Shown here in pieces: positions 35,116 to 47,742 of a DNA stretch of 64,000 nt. Location: assembly GCA_013368445.1 (NCBI GenBank), contig JAACJO010000003.1, positions 248,001-312,000 on the forward strand. The letters are read 5' to 3'. Origin of the DNA: Leucocoprinus leucothites. Lineage: Eukaryota > Basidiomycota > Agaricomycetes > Agaricales > Agaricaceae. A program made the position numbers and the translations under genes. Each line of letters starts with the position of its first letter. Within the stretch, counting starts at the first letter, position 1. The notes below the pieces were generated by a model. The model did no database searches. It was not told the origin of the DNA and saw only the letters and a program-made list of their open reading frames with translations.

Positions 35116-38100
35116 TATGAAGAAATTGAATCAACTCCTTGATGAATCTGAAGGTCAGTATTTCCCAGGCACCTGTATCAATCATGATCAGCCAAACCAA
35201 CTTGTATTGCATGTTTGTATGGTATCAACTGCTAGATGACTCCCCCCGAGCACAAAATCTGCCCTCTCAATCCAAAGAAAAGGTCAAGTGCCAATATTGC
35301 CCCAACTGGTACACTCTCCAGGGCATCAAGAGCCATGAGTGTGCATGTTCTAATCAACATGGCCAGGTGGATGCAACCTAAGCTTATCATGCCCAGAAAG
35401 CAAGAAAGAAGGCCATAGAGGATGGTGAGTAACATATCAGTTCTATGATCAATGTCTGATCTTTTATTATGCCTCTGCAGCCAAAAATGCATGACAAATC
35501 CCTGTCTTTGAGAAAGAACCTTGGGAGAACATGGAGATACCCAAAGCCAGTTGTCAGCATAAGCCCTCCAAGCACAGTGCTTCTTGATCTAAATCTGTAG
35601 CCAGTATGCTTTTCTGATACTCTTAGAATTATATCTCATTATGACTGCATCCTTTTATTTGTAGGATCTGCGCCTACTAGCAACCGCCCTTCCTGTACAA
35701 CTTCCCCAGCACCTCCAAACCACAATGATGCTCATGATATCCATATTGAATACCATCCAAAATCCAAGCACAATCCCATGACCATGCCACTCAAGGATTT
35801 CTGTGCCCTGAACCTTGTTCCACCACCAACTTTCTGGCTGACCAATAACCCATACAGTCCATTTAACAGCAAGGCTGAGTTCCAGTTTGTGACAGTTGCC
35901 CTTGAAGCATCTCTGATGAGTTCTCACATTGAAACCATCTGCCAACTTGTTAAACACTGTGTCTCTGGGGAAGATTCCTTCGAGATTTCAAGTGCTGCAG
36001 AATTCAAATGTTGCCTTGATGAGGTTGTGTCTCTCATTCCATCTGTGAGTATTTGTTCTTACTGCCAGATCCACTTTAAGACAATTATTCAGATGCCTCA
36101 TGTGGTTTTAGTTTAACTAATATAAGCTGATGTCAACCTTCGATGATCTCAAGATCGACTATGATTTCTAGTGTCTTGATATTTGGGAATGGGCAGTGCA
36201 CCTTGTGTGCAGCCCATTACTAGCTTCAGATTTCACTTGGGATGCAGAGAAGGTTTATATTCATGATGGTGAATCACATGTTCATTTCTATGATGAGCCT
36301 TGGACCACCAATCATTGGTATGAGATCCAAGTGAGTTTTGTATATATGTTCATATGTCAATGAATAAATTAGTGTATGTTGTGTTAAGGGTGAACTACCA
36401 GAAGGTGCCAATCCGCTTGCTTTCATCTTCTATGCTGATAAAACTCAACTCTCCCCGTTTTTGACTTCACAAATGGCATATCCCATCATGGCCTAGTTGG
36501 CAAATTTGCCCTCCTATATCTGTAACAGCACAGGTCATGGAGGGAGCTACATTGTTGGTTGGCTGCCTATTGTAAGTGCACATTATGATTAACTCATCTC
36601 AAAGTCCTCATTGCTGTCAGATCAAAGGTGATGAAGAGCAAAAGAGTGGAAAGCACTATGTTGACTTAAAACAAGTTGTCTGGCATGACTCTTTTAGGAA
36701 ATTCCTTGAAGTGCTTGTGAAGAGGAAAAATGGTGAACAAGTTCTTTGTGCAGATGGTCACCAGTGCCTTCTATACCCTGTGATTCTCATATTATCTGCT
36801 GACTATGAGGAATAGTGCACCAATTCCTTAAAGGTCTAATGCATCTGCAGGTACTCACAAGACAACACAGATCTGTGATGGCATTGATAAGGGGCTTTCA
36901 AGGCAATTTCCCTTGTCCAGTCTGCCTTGTGCCCTCAACTGATCTATCCAAGATATCACAAACATTCACACTATGTGACCAAGAGAATTGCAAAGAAATT
37001 GTGGAGCAAGCATCACATACAAATATAACAAAGATGGTAGCTGAAAACATTTTGAGGGAGAAAGGCCTTTGTTGGGTGGAGGTGAGTTATTCTGAACTAG
37101 AGTCTCAAATTATTGGACTCATTGCTATCCCTTAGAATACATTCTGGACCATACTGCATTCCAATCCCCACAAAGCCCTAACATTCGATCACATGCATAA
37201 TAACTCTCATGGATTGGGTGGGAAGCATCTATGGCCACTTCTTGTGCAGACCCTCAAGGAGTTAGGTCGCTCATCCATGACCTTGGTTGATTCATGGTAT
37301 GTTTTTACCCTGCCTGATAAATCAGAACATGGAACTAATTCTTTATCAGGGCTGATGAAGCACCTTGATGGTGTGGAATCCATCATTTCGATAAAATCCT
37401 CCATGTACACTTTACAGATGCCTCAAAGTTTGAGGACATCGTAAAGGTTTATCACAGGATACTTGGAACGGAATTATACTGACTCTGATATGAACTAGCT
37501 ATTGCTGTACATCACTCATGACTTATTTCCAGTTCAACCTCAGTGCCATCCTGGATACCTCCTTCTCTGACTGATTCGCCATTACCTTAACATTGATATG
37601 TATTCTGCCTTGGATGTCCATACCGAAACTACTCTTGACTTGGGTGAAAAAGAGCTGGAATGTTTTGAAGAATGCCTCAATGTGAGCCATGTGGTTCCAT
37701 CCCAAAGAAGCCTTCATTGAACTGACAGTTCTGGGTTTTCACAAAGGAATACATGGTTGCCACAAAAGATCATGAAAATGCGAAAGTCTGGCAATTCATC
37801 AAGCTTCATATGCTCTCACACCTTTTCAGTGGTATATGAGAGAAAGGTGTGATGAAGAATGCAAACACTCAACCAAGTGAGTCACAACATCATGTACTGA
37901 AGAGCGCTTGGCATCGCACAAACTTCCATAATACTGAGGCCCAAGTGAGAGTATAGTATCCACAAAGGTTGGATTTTATTCACCATTTACATTGTAGGTT
38001 CTCTGTAAAACCACTCAGATAGATGGTTTGAACCTTCTCAATGCCTTAATTTTGGTAGAAGAAGAAGCACTAAGTAAAGCAGAGAACATGGGTGACCTAA

Positions 38101-38700
38101 AAATCAAGGCAACACATTTTGGAAAGGTGGAGATTGGAGGAGAACCAAGAGTGGGTCTCTTCTTAGGTGCACTTGAGGAACACAGTGGACACCTTAGTTT
38201 TGAAAACCTTGCTAAAAAAGCAAACCAATTCTTCAAAGATCAAGACGAGGAGCAATTGAAGGGCTATGGCATAACTCAACAATGTGGTGAGGCAAGTGAG
38301 TGGATCCCACCATATTTTTCAGTAAGCCAAAACAATTACTATGGATTGAGTTTCTGATTTTGCCACTCAGTATGTGGAATACTCATTTATGAAAGTTCAC
38401 TATCCCTCAGAAGTGAACTGGAAGACAGAAACTGACTATCTCCACTGCTTAAACTCCTGGAGGGGTGGTTCACAACATGACTACATTGTCTACAACTTGA
38501 ACGATGAGATGAAATTTGGCTGACTGGAGATGATATTTACAGTCAAACTCAATGATGCCCTGATTCCACTCTGTCTAATTTGCCCCTTTACACTTATTCC
38601 CTTGACACAGTGCACTCAGAAGGACCGTGATCTTCAGTTTATCAGGCTGAAGCAGGCATGGGATAGTTCCTTAGAAGTCATTTTTGCATAGTCCATTATT
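35116..38700 (+). pseudogene. Plavaka-type (CACTA-like) transposase, copy 1
   Basis: Plavaka elements are basidiomycete DNA transposons with a long, intron-containing transposase. Features in order: a C2H2-like finger (VKCQYCPNWYTLQGIKSHE, about 35,282-35,338); a FWLTNNPYSPF block; SHVHFYDEPWTTNHWYEIQ before an intron; LAFIFYADKTQLSPF; VVWHDSFRKFLEVLV; HLYPVILILSADYEE-like text at about 36,770-36,815; ALIRGFQGNFPCPVCLVP (about 36,880-36,945) with a CPxC pair; FDHMHNNSHGLGG; and LNIDMYSALDVHTETT (about 37,585-37,635). Introns are about 50 nt. Lesions include TAG at about 36,495 (PIMA*LANLP) and several later stops, and CpG is almost absent. No insertion interrupts it. Terminal inverted repeats were not located. 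Confidence 0.8.
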
Positions 38701-38759
38701 TGAGGAGCTGTACTTTTCCCAGCTTATGGCTCATCATTTAACTCTAATGAGTATATTAT

Positions 38760-40620
38760 ATTTGATGTACTTGACACTGACATCTTTCTTTGTGTGTAAT
38801 GAGAAATGGGACTAAGCTAGCATAGTAATAATACATATTCATATAATTTTTTCTCTATTATGCAGACTCCTCCCCACACTAGGAACACCTTCGCACACCC
38901 CTCCCACATGTGCAGAACTACTCTGGGCATCTCATTCAAGTCATCCTACAGCTCTGTGGTAGGTGGGAAGGCTAAGATAGTGTTATAACTAATTCATTAG
39001 GTTATAACATGGTAATAATGCTCATTGTTACACTGTCACACATGTTGTTACTATGTTATGCCAGTATTCTGGCAATCTAATGGAGTTATATTAATTTTTG
39101 GCATTATAATGCTTTTCAGCTTTTTCTGACACATACCACCATTGCTGTTGCTATTATTGGAGTTACTCGTGCTTGGATTGGGCTCATCATCATAACTGGG
39201 ATCATCATCATCATCATCTCCCTGCTGTTGTAAGAGAAGCTGGATGTCACTGGTCCCGCTTGGGCATGGGTTGACTCCCTTAGCTAGAGTGCCATCTTGA
39301 TGACCAAAGGTCAATCTGGACAGTGTCCAGTTGGCTGCCAGGTATGAGATGCTGCAGAAATACCACTCACTTGTTTGCCCAATGGAACAGGTTTTTCTGC
39401 CATCTTGTGTCCTCACTGAGGGCTATGGCAATGTTATTGTAGAACTGTTCCTTTGAGAATGGGCTTGTGTCACTTTTCCAATCCTTGGTGGATGAAAGTG
39501 CGAAGGTGACCTACAAAAGGTCACATCATTGGACTAGCCAAAAAGCCAGAAGCACAGAGGGCTCACATGCAAATGCACATATGCGATAGTCTCAGGTGTG
39601 ACCAAGTGAAGCCCATTTTTGCATGCTTTAGATTTCTTGCCTGTGGGTGGGATGAACTCAAGGGTCTTTGCAGAACCAGACCTGGTATATAAAATTTTAT
39701 ATGCCTAGGGAGACTTGAGTTAGCTGCTGCATCAGGTTGAGCACTGTGGATAAATAGGACTCACATACACCCAGGCAATGCCATGGAACAACCCTGGCTT
39801 GAGGTTGCTTGGGTTATACTTGGTGCTGGGGGGGTATAAGTGCACTGGAAACAACCTGTCAGTGATAGCAATTTCACCTCCCAGTATGCAAGCAATAGTG
39901 ATGGCAGGAGGAAGTTAGTGGTGTCATGGCATTAGTAGCATATCTAGCTCACCCATCAAAATCAGTTTCCAGCTCTTTAAGGTCTCACAAAGGGATGAGT
40001 AATTTGGCAACTTGTTTATGGTTCCAACCAAGCTCCTGCACCTTCATAACAGATGGGTCAAATGTGGGTTGAAGCACACCCCCAGGGATGATCTTCTTGA
40101 CAATCTCATGGAGGTGTGCTTTGATGATATTTTGGTCAGTTGAACACACACTACTGCATATGGAGTCCATCTAGAACCAAGTGTTGGTCGGTATAAAGAA
40201 GCACCAAAGGAGAAAAAACAAAGGTGCACCTGGACTCCAAGATGTTCATGAACTTTGGGTTTGGAGATGAGTAGTTCAGTGATTTCTTCAAAGTGACTGC
40301 TGACTTGTCCTTTCAAGTAGTCAAAGCAAGCCTTGAGTGTTGAATACCAGTCAGAGGAGATCCTTGTCAGTCCAAGACATGTCAAAGTAAATTGATGAGC
40401 AAGCATCTGATATACTCACTCAGGTCCAATGTCATCTTCACTGTCACCCAATAGGCCAAACTTGATGTTATTTTCCTTGCAGTACTCCCTTAATCCCATG
40501 GCCCACATATGCTTGTAAGTGAGGAAGGGTTGACTGCTACAAGTATACCAACATGCAAAGGAGAAAACCATTTTGAGTAATTTCCTTCAATGTTTTTCTT
40601 AGTCTCAAAGTAGGCTGCAA
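38760..40620 (-). pseudogene. Unrecognised intron-containing gene relic
   Basis: Several minus-strand exons look real: PAITIACILGGEIAITDRL and NPSNLKPGLFHGIAWVY (about 39,910-39,765); IIPGGVLQPTFDPSVMKVQE (within 40,170-39,985); and GLTRISSDWYSTLKACFDY (about 40,380-40,320). The 3' end (39,416-39,051) has a poly-Asp run coded by ATC/GAT repeats and a Ser/Asn run. Splice-like CTCACC/ACTTAC motifs occur between blocks. I do not recognise the family; it may belong to the same group as the 30-kb gene. Confidence 0.35.
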
Positions 40621-42978
40621 TTTAGGAGAAAAGACTTACAAATCATGCAGGCCTGTTGTTTTCTTATCAGAGTTCTTGTTAATTGCCTCTTTGAAGAGGC
40701 CTATAGTGCTTGAGGGTGGAGGAACCCTCTGCTATGAGTAGGGAGTGGGCAACTGGGAAGATAGAGACATGGTAGTCCTGGTGTTTGAAGAGAAAGAGGG
40801 CATTGGAGTCTTATATATGGTAGAGAGTTGAACCAAAATATTTGGCTCCAATCATGATGGCATGAAATCCCAAGGGATAAAACTCATCCTTGAATTGTAT
40901 TGTCTGGCCTTTACTGCATCCCCAACCAACCAGCTAAGTGTCTGCTATGTCTGGCTCTGCTGAAGACTCATGCAGCATCCTCCAGTCATTGGATGTCATA
41001 GCTCATAATTGCAAGGTGGCTTTCAAGAAGAAGAATTGTGTTCAGGTGCTGAACCAAGCCAAGGACAAGTCAAAGAGCAAACTCCTGATTAAGAATGTAA
41101 GAATATATGTTGGGTCTGTGAAAACCAACCTTGCTCACTTCACTATCCAAAATGCAGAGGTATAGCAGCCATGGAGCAATTGTCCAATCTGCTATGGAGG
41201 GTTTGGCAACAAAGACTTTCCACCATTTTGTATTGCAGTAAGTGTAGATCCAGGGGCAGTTAGAGCTAATTACTCAATGCTTATGAGTGTAGGACTCTGA
41301 GTCTGATAGTGATGTAAGCCCTCCTACTATGTTGTTAGGGATTAGCTCTTGCTTAAGTGTCAGTGCTGAAGGTTTCAAGAATTTCAAGCCAAGAATTAGC
41401 TAGGAGGGCTCTCTCCAAAGATAACAGTAGTTCAGAACCCTGACATACAACATTCCAGCAGTCAGTCTAAATTTAGGCTGGTGATGGCTAATGATTGCTC
41501 ACTTATTGAGTTGTGTAGTCCACTCAACCCTTGCCAACCAGCTCTACCACCAATACTAATGCCCACACCACCCTTGCCAAGGGGTCTAAAGGTGTTAACC
41601 AAGTCTCAGTTAGACCAAGCAGGGAAGAGAAAATCATGTGTTGTGGGAACATAATTTGATCTATGCCAACTTAGAGCCTAATCTTTGCAATGTGGAGAGA
41701 GAGAGTTGCTCTTAAAGGAGGTTCACAAGTTTGCAAATGATGTAAAAAGCTCATGTAAGTGCAGAGCCTGCTGCTCTGGATGATTGACCACTTATGTGAT
41801 AAAAGGCAATCATACTAAAAATTAGCTGCTTCTGCCACTGACACTCTTAGCTACATTCCTCCATTGGATGATGATGAGCTAATGGAGGTGTTAGGAGTTG
41901 CAGAGGATTGAGGTGCTTAGAGAGAGGCAGACCCAAAGCTGTAGTACTTGATGATTCACTTTGCTATGCTTTGAGTGAGCAAGATGTCATTCTTGAGATA
42001 AATACACCACCTAGAGTTGCTATCAGTAAACTTTGCCTTAAGAAAATAGAACAAGTGTGTTCACATTGAAGGTACTATGAATTGCTAAGTCCTGTATGAC
42101 AATGGCAAAGGTGTTTCAAAGTAATTGAGACTTTTGCACATTAGCTGCAGTAATTTTTTTATGGACCTCAGGACAATGACTCAGTCAGTATCCTTGGGTA
42201 CAGTTGAAATTGCAGGTCCACAACCACTGAGCATTTCTAAATGAAAGGTTTAGCCAAAGCTTCAATATGCAAGGGCAGTAGCAGCAGGCCCACTGGAGGT
42301 GCAAAGACCATCACTTCCTCTTCAAGAGTGGAGGCACAAAAACATCAACTCAATCCCAACAATCCTGCCAAATGTGAGGGATTGGTCAAACTGAGCATAA
42401 TAAGATCTTGGGTAAATCACACTTACAAAGGTTGTGTTGTCAAGGTTGGAAAGGAGCAGCACAAGGACATCCAATGACAAATCCTGGATCTCCAAGACCA
42501 GGTGTACAATTCTCAGAATACAAACAGTTGTATTCGGAAGAAGGTTCCTCCTCCACTAGGTTTCTTTCAAAGCCCTCCACTCCTTCCACAATATAGGAGA
42601 GGATACTGTTTTGTAGAGGTGTGTTGGCCAGAGGTTTGAGGTCATAACTCATGAATGCATGCCTGACAAAGGTAAGGCAAAGGTCTTTTATCTCCTACCT
42701 GTCAGAAGGTTGAGAGTATCCTCTGCTCCAGATATTGGCAAAGACACTGTCAATGACAAAGGAAGAGAATGGGCTAATCTCCAGTAGACAGTGTCATTGA
42801 CCCAGATTATCTGGTATGGTGCTAGCAGGCTCAAGATCAGGTGGTCATTCCTTCAAGGGTGTGCATTTTGCAGAATGGATCTACCACTGGGTCATAGACA
42901 ACAGCCACAGTGGCAGTGCAATCAAGGTCAAACATGGGGACCTGGCTGAGACCATCATGACACACAGCAGAAAGACAG
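40621..42978. other. Unassigned CpG-poor stretch with weak plus-strand ORFs
   Basis: Open frames at 40,938-41,165 (NVRIYVGSVKTNLAHF, followed out of frame by a CPICYGG motif near 41,190) and 42,241-42,477 (Lys/Ser-rich) may be remnants of one decayed gene. No domain is recognised and no full exon chain can be built. Confidence 0.25.
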
Positions 42979-43700
42979 TCACAACTCTGCAAAACACTCA
43001 AGGAATACAGCAACAATATGCTGCCACATTTCTTTGATGGGTCTTGAGATGGCAGTGCATCTTTCTGATTCTGGGATGTGTAGGGATGTGTGGTTTTTGA
43101 GAGGGCATGTGTTTGTTGGTGTAGCTAAAGATGGAGGTGTGCTGATTTGAGGTGAAGACAGTGACCTGGTAGAAAGCAAGCTGGAAGATGATTGAGATGT
43201 GAGGGGACTGTGGGCCACAAGAATCTCAATATGCTGGCAAGTGGGCAAAGGTGTGCTAACAATGTTGAGCTGTGGGTATTGAATCAGCTGAGGCAATGGT
43301 AGATGGAGATTCACAAACCAAGAGAGACCAAAAGGTGCTCTTAGAGAAGATTGCATTGGCAGTAGAAATAGAGGGGAAAGAGGCAGACAAGATGGGATGG
43401 GGTTGATGAATGTGATCTGCTGCTTGGTGAAAAATCGGTGAGAGATGCATGAGTTGTGTTGTGAGTGGGCTATTGAAGCCTGGCAACTTGTGCAGTCCAA
43501 TAACTAGCCTTCTGGTGTATAGAGACATACAAAGGTCAAAAAATGGCATATTGAAGGGATGAGTGCATAACATCTTCCAAAGGCATATTGAGCAGCTATG
43601 TGTTCAAGTGAGAAGCAAAGGGAACCAGGCAGCAGGGGGTGCAAGGTAGTGGTCCAGTTGATGGAACCAAATAGGCACTGATGAAGCATGATTTCCATCA
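42979..43700 (-). other. Ser/Pro/Leu-rich minus-strand open frame
   Basis: A 173-codon frame (43,500-42,979) with Ser/Pro-rich low-complexity content and no domain. It may be 3' coding sequence of a decayed gene or merely compositionally open. The adjacent frames overlap with different composition. Coding status is unproven. Confidence 0.25.
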
Positions 43701-44726
43701 TGATGCATCATCCCACTTCGGCAGATCATGCCAATAAGGAGGTATGGGGGTTCTAGCAAGGACTGGGTCCACAAGAAAGGCACCTTGCCATGTAGTGTAT
43801 CTGGAGGCTGTGAGCCTTGGCAGTGTTTTGAAATAGCTCATCATGAGGGCCAAAACATGATGCTTTTGTTAGGTCAGATATATAGATCTAAAAGACATTG
43901 GGGTGAAAAGAAATACACAGCCAGTAGGAGGGAGCAGGCAATAAGAGCAAAATAGTGCATGTCTACTCAGGTAAGACCCAGTTGCTGCTGGGAACAAGGG
44001 TTATCTGAATGCCAAGGTCCATAAATGCCTTCTTGACATCTTTCTCATAGTTGGTAGTCCCTGAGTACCCTGCATGCCTTGCTTTTGTGAGTGTTGAAAA
44101 CTGGTCTCAGCTGTCTGGAGGAGGGAGGCTTGTTTGAACCAAACAAGCAAGCCTCTTCCCCACTCATCGGAGTTATTGCAGTGCTTAGTTGGCCCACCAC
44201 TTAGTGGCATATCAGAGGAAAATTGCAGTGGCTCTCTGTCAGTGGTAACAAAGTTAATGCCTGGAGAAACAAGGTAATCAGCACATGTCCAGTGACATTA
44301 TCTCATGGACTCACTATTGATATCAATGTTGAAGTGATAGAATAGTGACAAGGAGTATAAGAAGAAAACCCAAGGAGGAAGTTGGATGGCTACCCTGGCT
44401 TCCCACAGGATAAGCCATGTTTGGTGTTGATGGTTAAATCTAGCTGGTAAAACCAGAGCATTGTGGACTGGTTGGTATGACAGAGGGGGAAGGATGTACT
44501 TCCAGGTTGAATGTACACCATCAGGGTGCAAACCCCAACAATGTTCTTTGCATCAGCATGTGGGCCACAGTGAATTCTGCTCTGTCCATTGAAGCAAGCA
44601 TTGATGCAGAGGTTCCAGAACAGCCCAAACTGTGGACTGATGCCATTCTTTTCCTTGAGCCACTCAGCAGCCTGTTGATATTGCTCTGCAACTCCTGGAA
44701 AGGCCATGTGAACCAAGCCTGACATA

Positions 44727-44941
44727 CAGTGGCTCAAAAAACTGTCCCAATGTTTTCGCATTTTGGACATATTTGCTAATACCAGGGCAGATATATGGCC
44801 TAGCATCCTGAAAATATTCACACAGGTACCTTGACATATTGGGAGCATATATTCCCATGATCACATGACCTTGTCCATCAATGAATTATTAATGAATTAT
44901 CGAAAATATCTACTCATTGGGACAGTTTTTTGACCCTCTGT
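44727..44941 (+). repeat. Left terminal inverted repeat of the Tc1 element
   Basis: These 215 bp are almost perfectly complementary to 46,104-46,318; I see only a few differences, near the inner end. Its own inner end (CATTGGGACAGTTTTTTGACC) is the reverse complement of its outer end. Confidence 0.9.
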
Positions 44942-44952
44942 TATCTACCTAC

Positions 44953-45970
44953 TCAATACTTTGTATGACCTCCTCTTGCCCTGACAACTGCCTCAATCCT
45001 TCTGGGCATGGTTTCTATCAGCCTTTGGCACCTTTCTGCTGGAATCTTATTCCACTCCTCTACTAGCCTCTCCCACAATTCAAATACTCCCTTGGGTGGT
45101 CTTTCATATGCCTTCAGCTGGTCCTTCAGGTAGGTCCAGAGGTGTTCAATGGGATTTAGGTCAGGGGATTGTGCAGGGCATGATAGAACTTGAATGTTGT
45201 TGTCCACAAACCATTGTTGTCCCAGTTTTGAGGTATGTTTTGGGTCATTATCCTGCTGGAATATCCTCTCCTCCTCCTCCATCTCCAACTTTTCAAAGCT
45301 TTCCACCACCCCATTGTCCAAAATCTCGCAGTATTTCACTGCATCCATATTCTCTTGAACCTCAATCAGCTTTCCTACCCCATTCCACCCCATACACCCC
45401 CACACCATCATGTTACCACCTCCTCCATGTTTGACAGTAGGGAGAGTGGTCCTATCTGACAGTGGTTCCCCCCCTCCTTCCAGGTATACACCTTTCCATC
45501 TGACCCAATCCTGTTGATCTTTGTTTCATCTGTCCACAACACCCTCTTCCAGTCCTCCACTGTCCAATTCCTATGTTCATGTGCAGAGTCAAGGCATTCC
45601 TCACAATGTTGCTTTTTGAGTAGAGGTCATTTGATCTTGGTTACAGAGCAAAATCCATTATCCTGAAGGGTATTTCTGACAGTTTGGGGTGTGACAGGGT
45701 CAGACAGAGTAGAGTTAATGAAATTTGTAGCCTGGACAGCATTATCTAGCTTTCCAGAGGTTATTTGGTGAATTATTGCTTTTTTATCATGAGGAGAAAG
45801 CTTGGAAGGACGTCCTCCCTTGTTGTTTTCCTTGTCCCCATCAACTTCTTTATTGATCCTCCCAACAGTAGACTTGCCTAGACCAGTTTTATGTTCAATA
45901 TGGCACAAGGAATAGCCATCTTTGAGAAGAGAAGTAACTTGGGAGTATTAGGTAGAGGAGATAGCTTTCA
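44953..45970 (-). pseudogene. Tc1-family DDE transposase
   Basis: The N-terminal helix-turn-helix reads VTSLLKDGYSLCHIEHKTGLG..STVGRI, followed by a GRPSKLSPHDKKAI linker. The catalytic core has LWTDETKINRIGSDGK (first Asp, about 45,535-45,490), IFQQDNDPKHTSK (second Asp) and CPAQSPDLNPIEHLW (Glu), a DD34E-type arrangement. Lesions: TAA near the N-terminus (about 45,950), TGA at 45,629-45,627 (an Arg codon in the expected frame), and a 7-G run at about 45,468-45,474 where 8 G would keep frame. It therefore encodes no active enzyme. It ends KY-stop at 44,953. Confidence 0.88.
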
Positions 45971-46103
45971 TGATGTAGTGGCAGGAAGAAAGACAGTTGT
46001 AGCCATCTCAACATGTCAACCAAGGTCACATGATCTTGTTTGCTACTCCCACACCTGCCCTGATGCTCCCCTGGCATGTTACAAGGTAGATACTGGGAGG
46101 CTG

Positions 46104-46318
46104 ACAGGGGGTCAAAAAACTGTCCCAATGAGTAGATATTTTTAATAATTCATTACTAATTCATTGATGGACAAGGTCATGTGATCATGGGAATATATGC
46201 TCCCAATATGTCAAGGTACCTGTGTGAATATTTTCAGGATGCTAGGCCATATATCTGCCCTGGTATTAGCAAATATGTCCAAAATGCGAAAACATTGGGA
46301 CAGTTTTTTGAGCCACTG
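46104..46318 (-). repeat. Right terminal inverted repeat of the Tc1 element
   Basis: Reverse complement of 44,727-44,941. The inner end begins ACAGGGGGTCAAAAAACTGTC, mirroring the outer terminus. Confidence 0.9.
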
Positions 46319-46740
46319 TACATGTGCTGCCACAAGTTAAAATATTTGCATGCTGTGGATAGTAACTAGGCTCACTTCAGATCTTGGACAAGTTTTTCCT
46401 CGAGAAATGCTCCTACTCATTCTTTATTCAGTTGGTGCCATTCTGTGAGCCCTGATTCCTTGACTTGGACAATTAGTGACCTCCTCAATAACTTTATGCA
46501 TGGAGTATACCTCTGTGTACTGGCAATGATAACTGAGGATGCATGGCAAATGAGGGCCACAAGCCTTTCTCACAAACTTCTTTGCAGTTGCTGGGTTTTC
46601 AAGCTCATGAGACAAAAGAGACCTGATAATGCAGTTAAGCTCTTCTGCTTCTTGTCTAATCCAGTCCATCAGAGCTGTCCGATAAGCAAACACCTGATGG
46701 TCAGTGCCAGCAATAAAAACAGGCTTTTTCTGTGCCCTAG

Positions 46741-47742
46741 GGTTCTCATTAGCTTAGTTCAGTACCATGGCTTTGATGACCTATGGGTTATAGGGAATAG
46801 GGTAGCAGAGGCACATATTGTCCCTCAAGACACCACTCTTCTAGGCCACTGCAAGATGAGCATGTTCTCTTGGTGGCAGCACAAGGCCTTGCCATCCTGT
46901 AGAGGTGTGGCTGCTATGCTGAACCAGCAAGTAGGCAGGGTGCATGAATATCTGGGTGACCTTCATCATCCAGCTCTTGACCTCACACACTCTCTCAGCC
47001 CCCTTCTTTTTCTGACCACAAGGTCTTGGCTTAGCTCCTCATCATTTCTTCTTCAGTTGGTCAGAGGGCTCTTCAGGCTTCAGAGAGAGCTGCTGTTTTT
47101 GAAGCTCAGGCCCCAGCTCACTAGAAAAAGAGTTGGTTGGTGCTGCTGGCAGCATTCAGGGTCTGGAGGACTTTGTCAGTTGCCTGGAATGAGTAAAGGA
47201 AAGAAAGGGGGAGTGCATCTCTGTGTTTCATCCAAAAAACTGGCACTGGGGCAGGGAGGGCCCATAGTAGGATTGGCATAGAAGTAAAAACCTGGAGAAG
47301 AAGCTCTTTGAGCTTGTTAACAAGGAGTCCAAGAACTAGAGCCTGTAGCAGTGGCAAAGGAAAGATACCAGCTAAAGGATTGGTCCCAAGCCTCAGGTGG
47401 CAAAAGGCTCACTCATAGGCTTGTGGGTGGTCTCAGTAATGCACTGGCATCTTCCTGCAGCACCAGCACCTCATTCTGCAGAGAAAAGAGGCCACACAGT
47501 GCCTCCTAGTAAGCATCCTCTAGCCTTTCTGGCTCATTGGGGTGTTTTATCTGAACTTTGTGAAGGTAGCTAACAGTGAGGGAAAAGGGGTCTATTTTCA
47601 TTTTGAAGCCACTGGGTTGGCAATCATCAGGGCTCATGGCACAGCTGAGTTCAAAGTATGGGGAGAAGGGGTGGACGAGGAAGAAGACTCCTTTGTTCAG
47701 GGGATAGCCAACCTATCATGGCAACTCCAGTGTGGGTGACCA
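46741..47742. other. Stretch with short open frames next to the oxygenase-like gene
   Basis: It probably contains further 5' exons of the minus-strand oxygenase-like gene (acceptor and donor-like sites occur), but no convincing chain was found. On the plus strand 47,542-47,739 is an open frame (GVYFHFEATGLAIIRAHG) that stops just before the LTR at 47,743; it has no recognised domain. Confidence 0.25.

Larger units (their letters stand above)
44727..46318 (-). mobile_element. Tc1/mariner transposon (1,592 bp) with 215-bp terminal inverted repeats
   Basis: Inverted repeats begin CAGTGGCTCAAAAAACTGTC at 44,727 and end with its complement at 46,318. The element is flanked by TA dinucleotides (44,725-44,726 and 46,319-46,320), the Tc1/mariner target duplication. 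One transposase gene lies on the minus strand. The element interrupts the oxygenase-like gene. Confidence 0.92.
43970..46740 (-). pseudogene. 2OG-Fe(II) oxygenase-like (double-stranded beta-helix) gene, split by a Tc1 element
   Basis: On the minus strand an upstream exon (46,740-46,424; PVFIAGTDHQVFAYRTALMD) is separated from the rest by the Tc1 element. Removing 44,727-46,318 plus one TA joins GSTC to MSGLVHMAFPGVAEQY. Downstream, FGLFWNLCINACF leads to HCGPHADAKN (about 44,575-44,545; an HxD pair as in the metal site of these enzymes). Then come LPPWVFFLYSLSLFYHFNIDI (about 44,380-44,315; candidate distal His) and a C-terminal block with LFGSNKPPS- and FNTHKSKA-type text ending near 43,970. 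This agrees with a family of agaricomycete proteins of unknown substrate. The fold assignment is inferred from motif spacing; the reading frame has several breaks. Confidence 0.5.

Noticed and set aside
44664..46369. Two nearly identical short open frames (44,864-44,664 minus and 46,181-46,369 plus) starting MIMGIYAPNMSRYL
   Set aside because: They lie in the two terminal inverted repeats of the Tc1 element and are identical only because the repeats are; no gene is implied.
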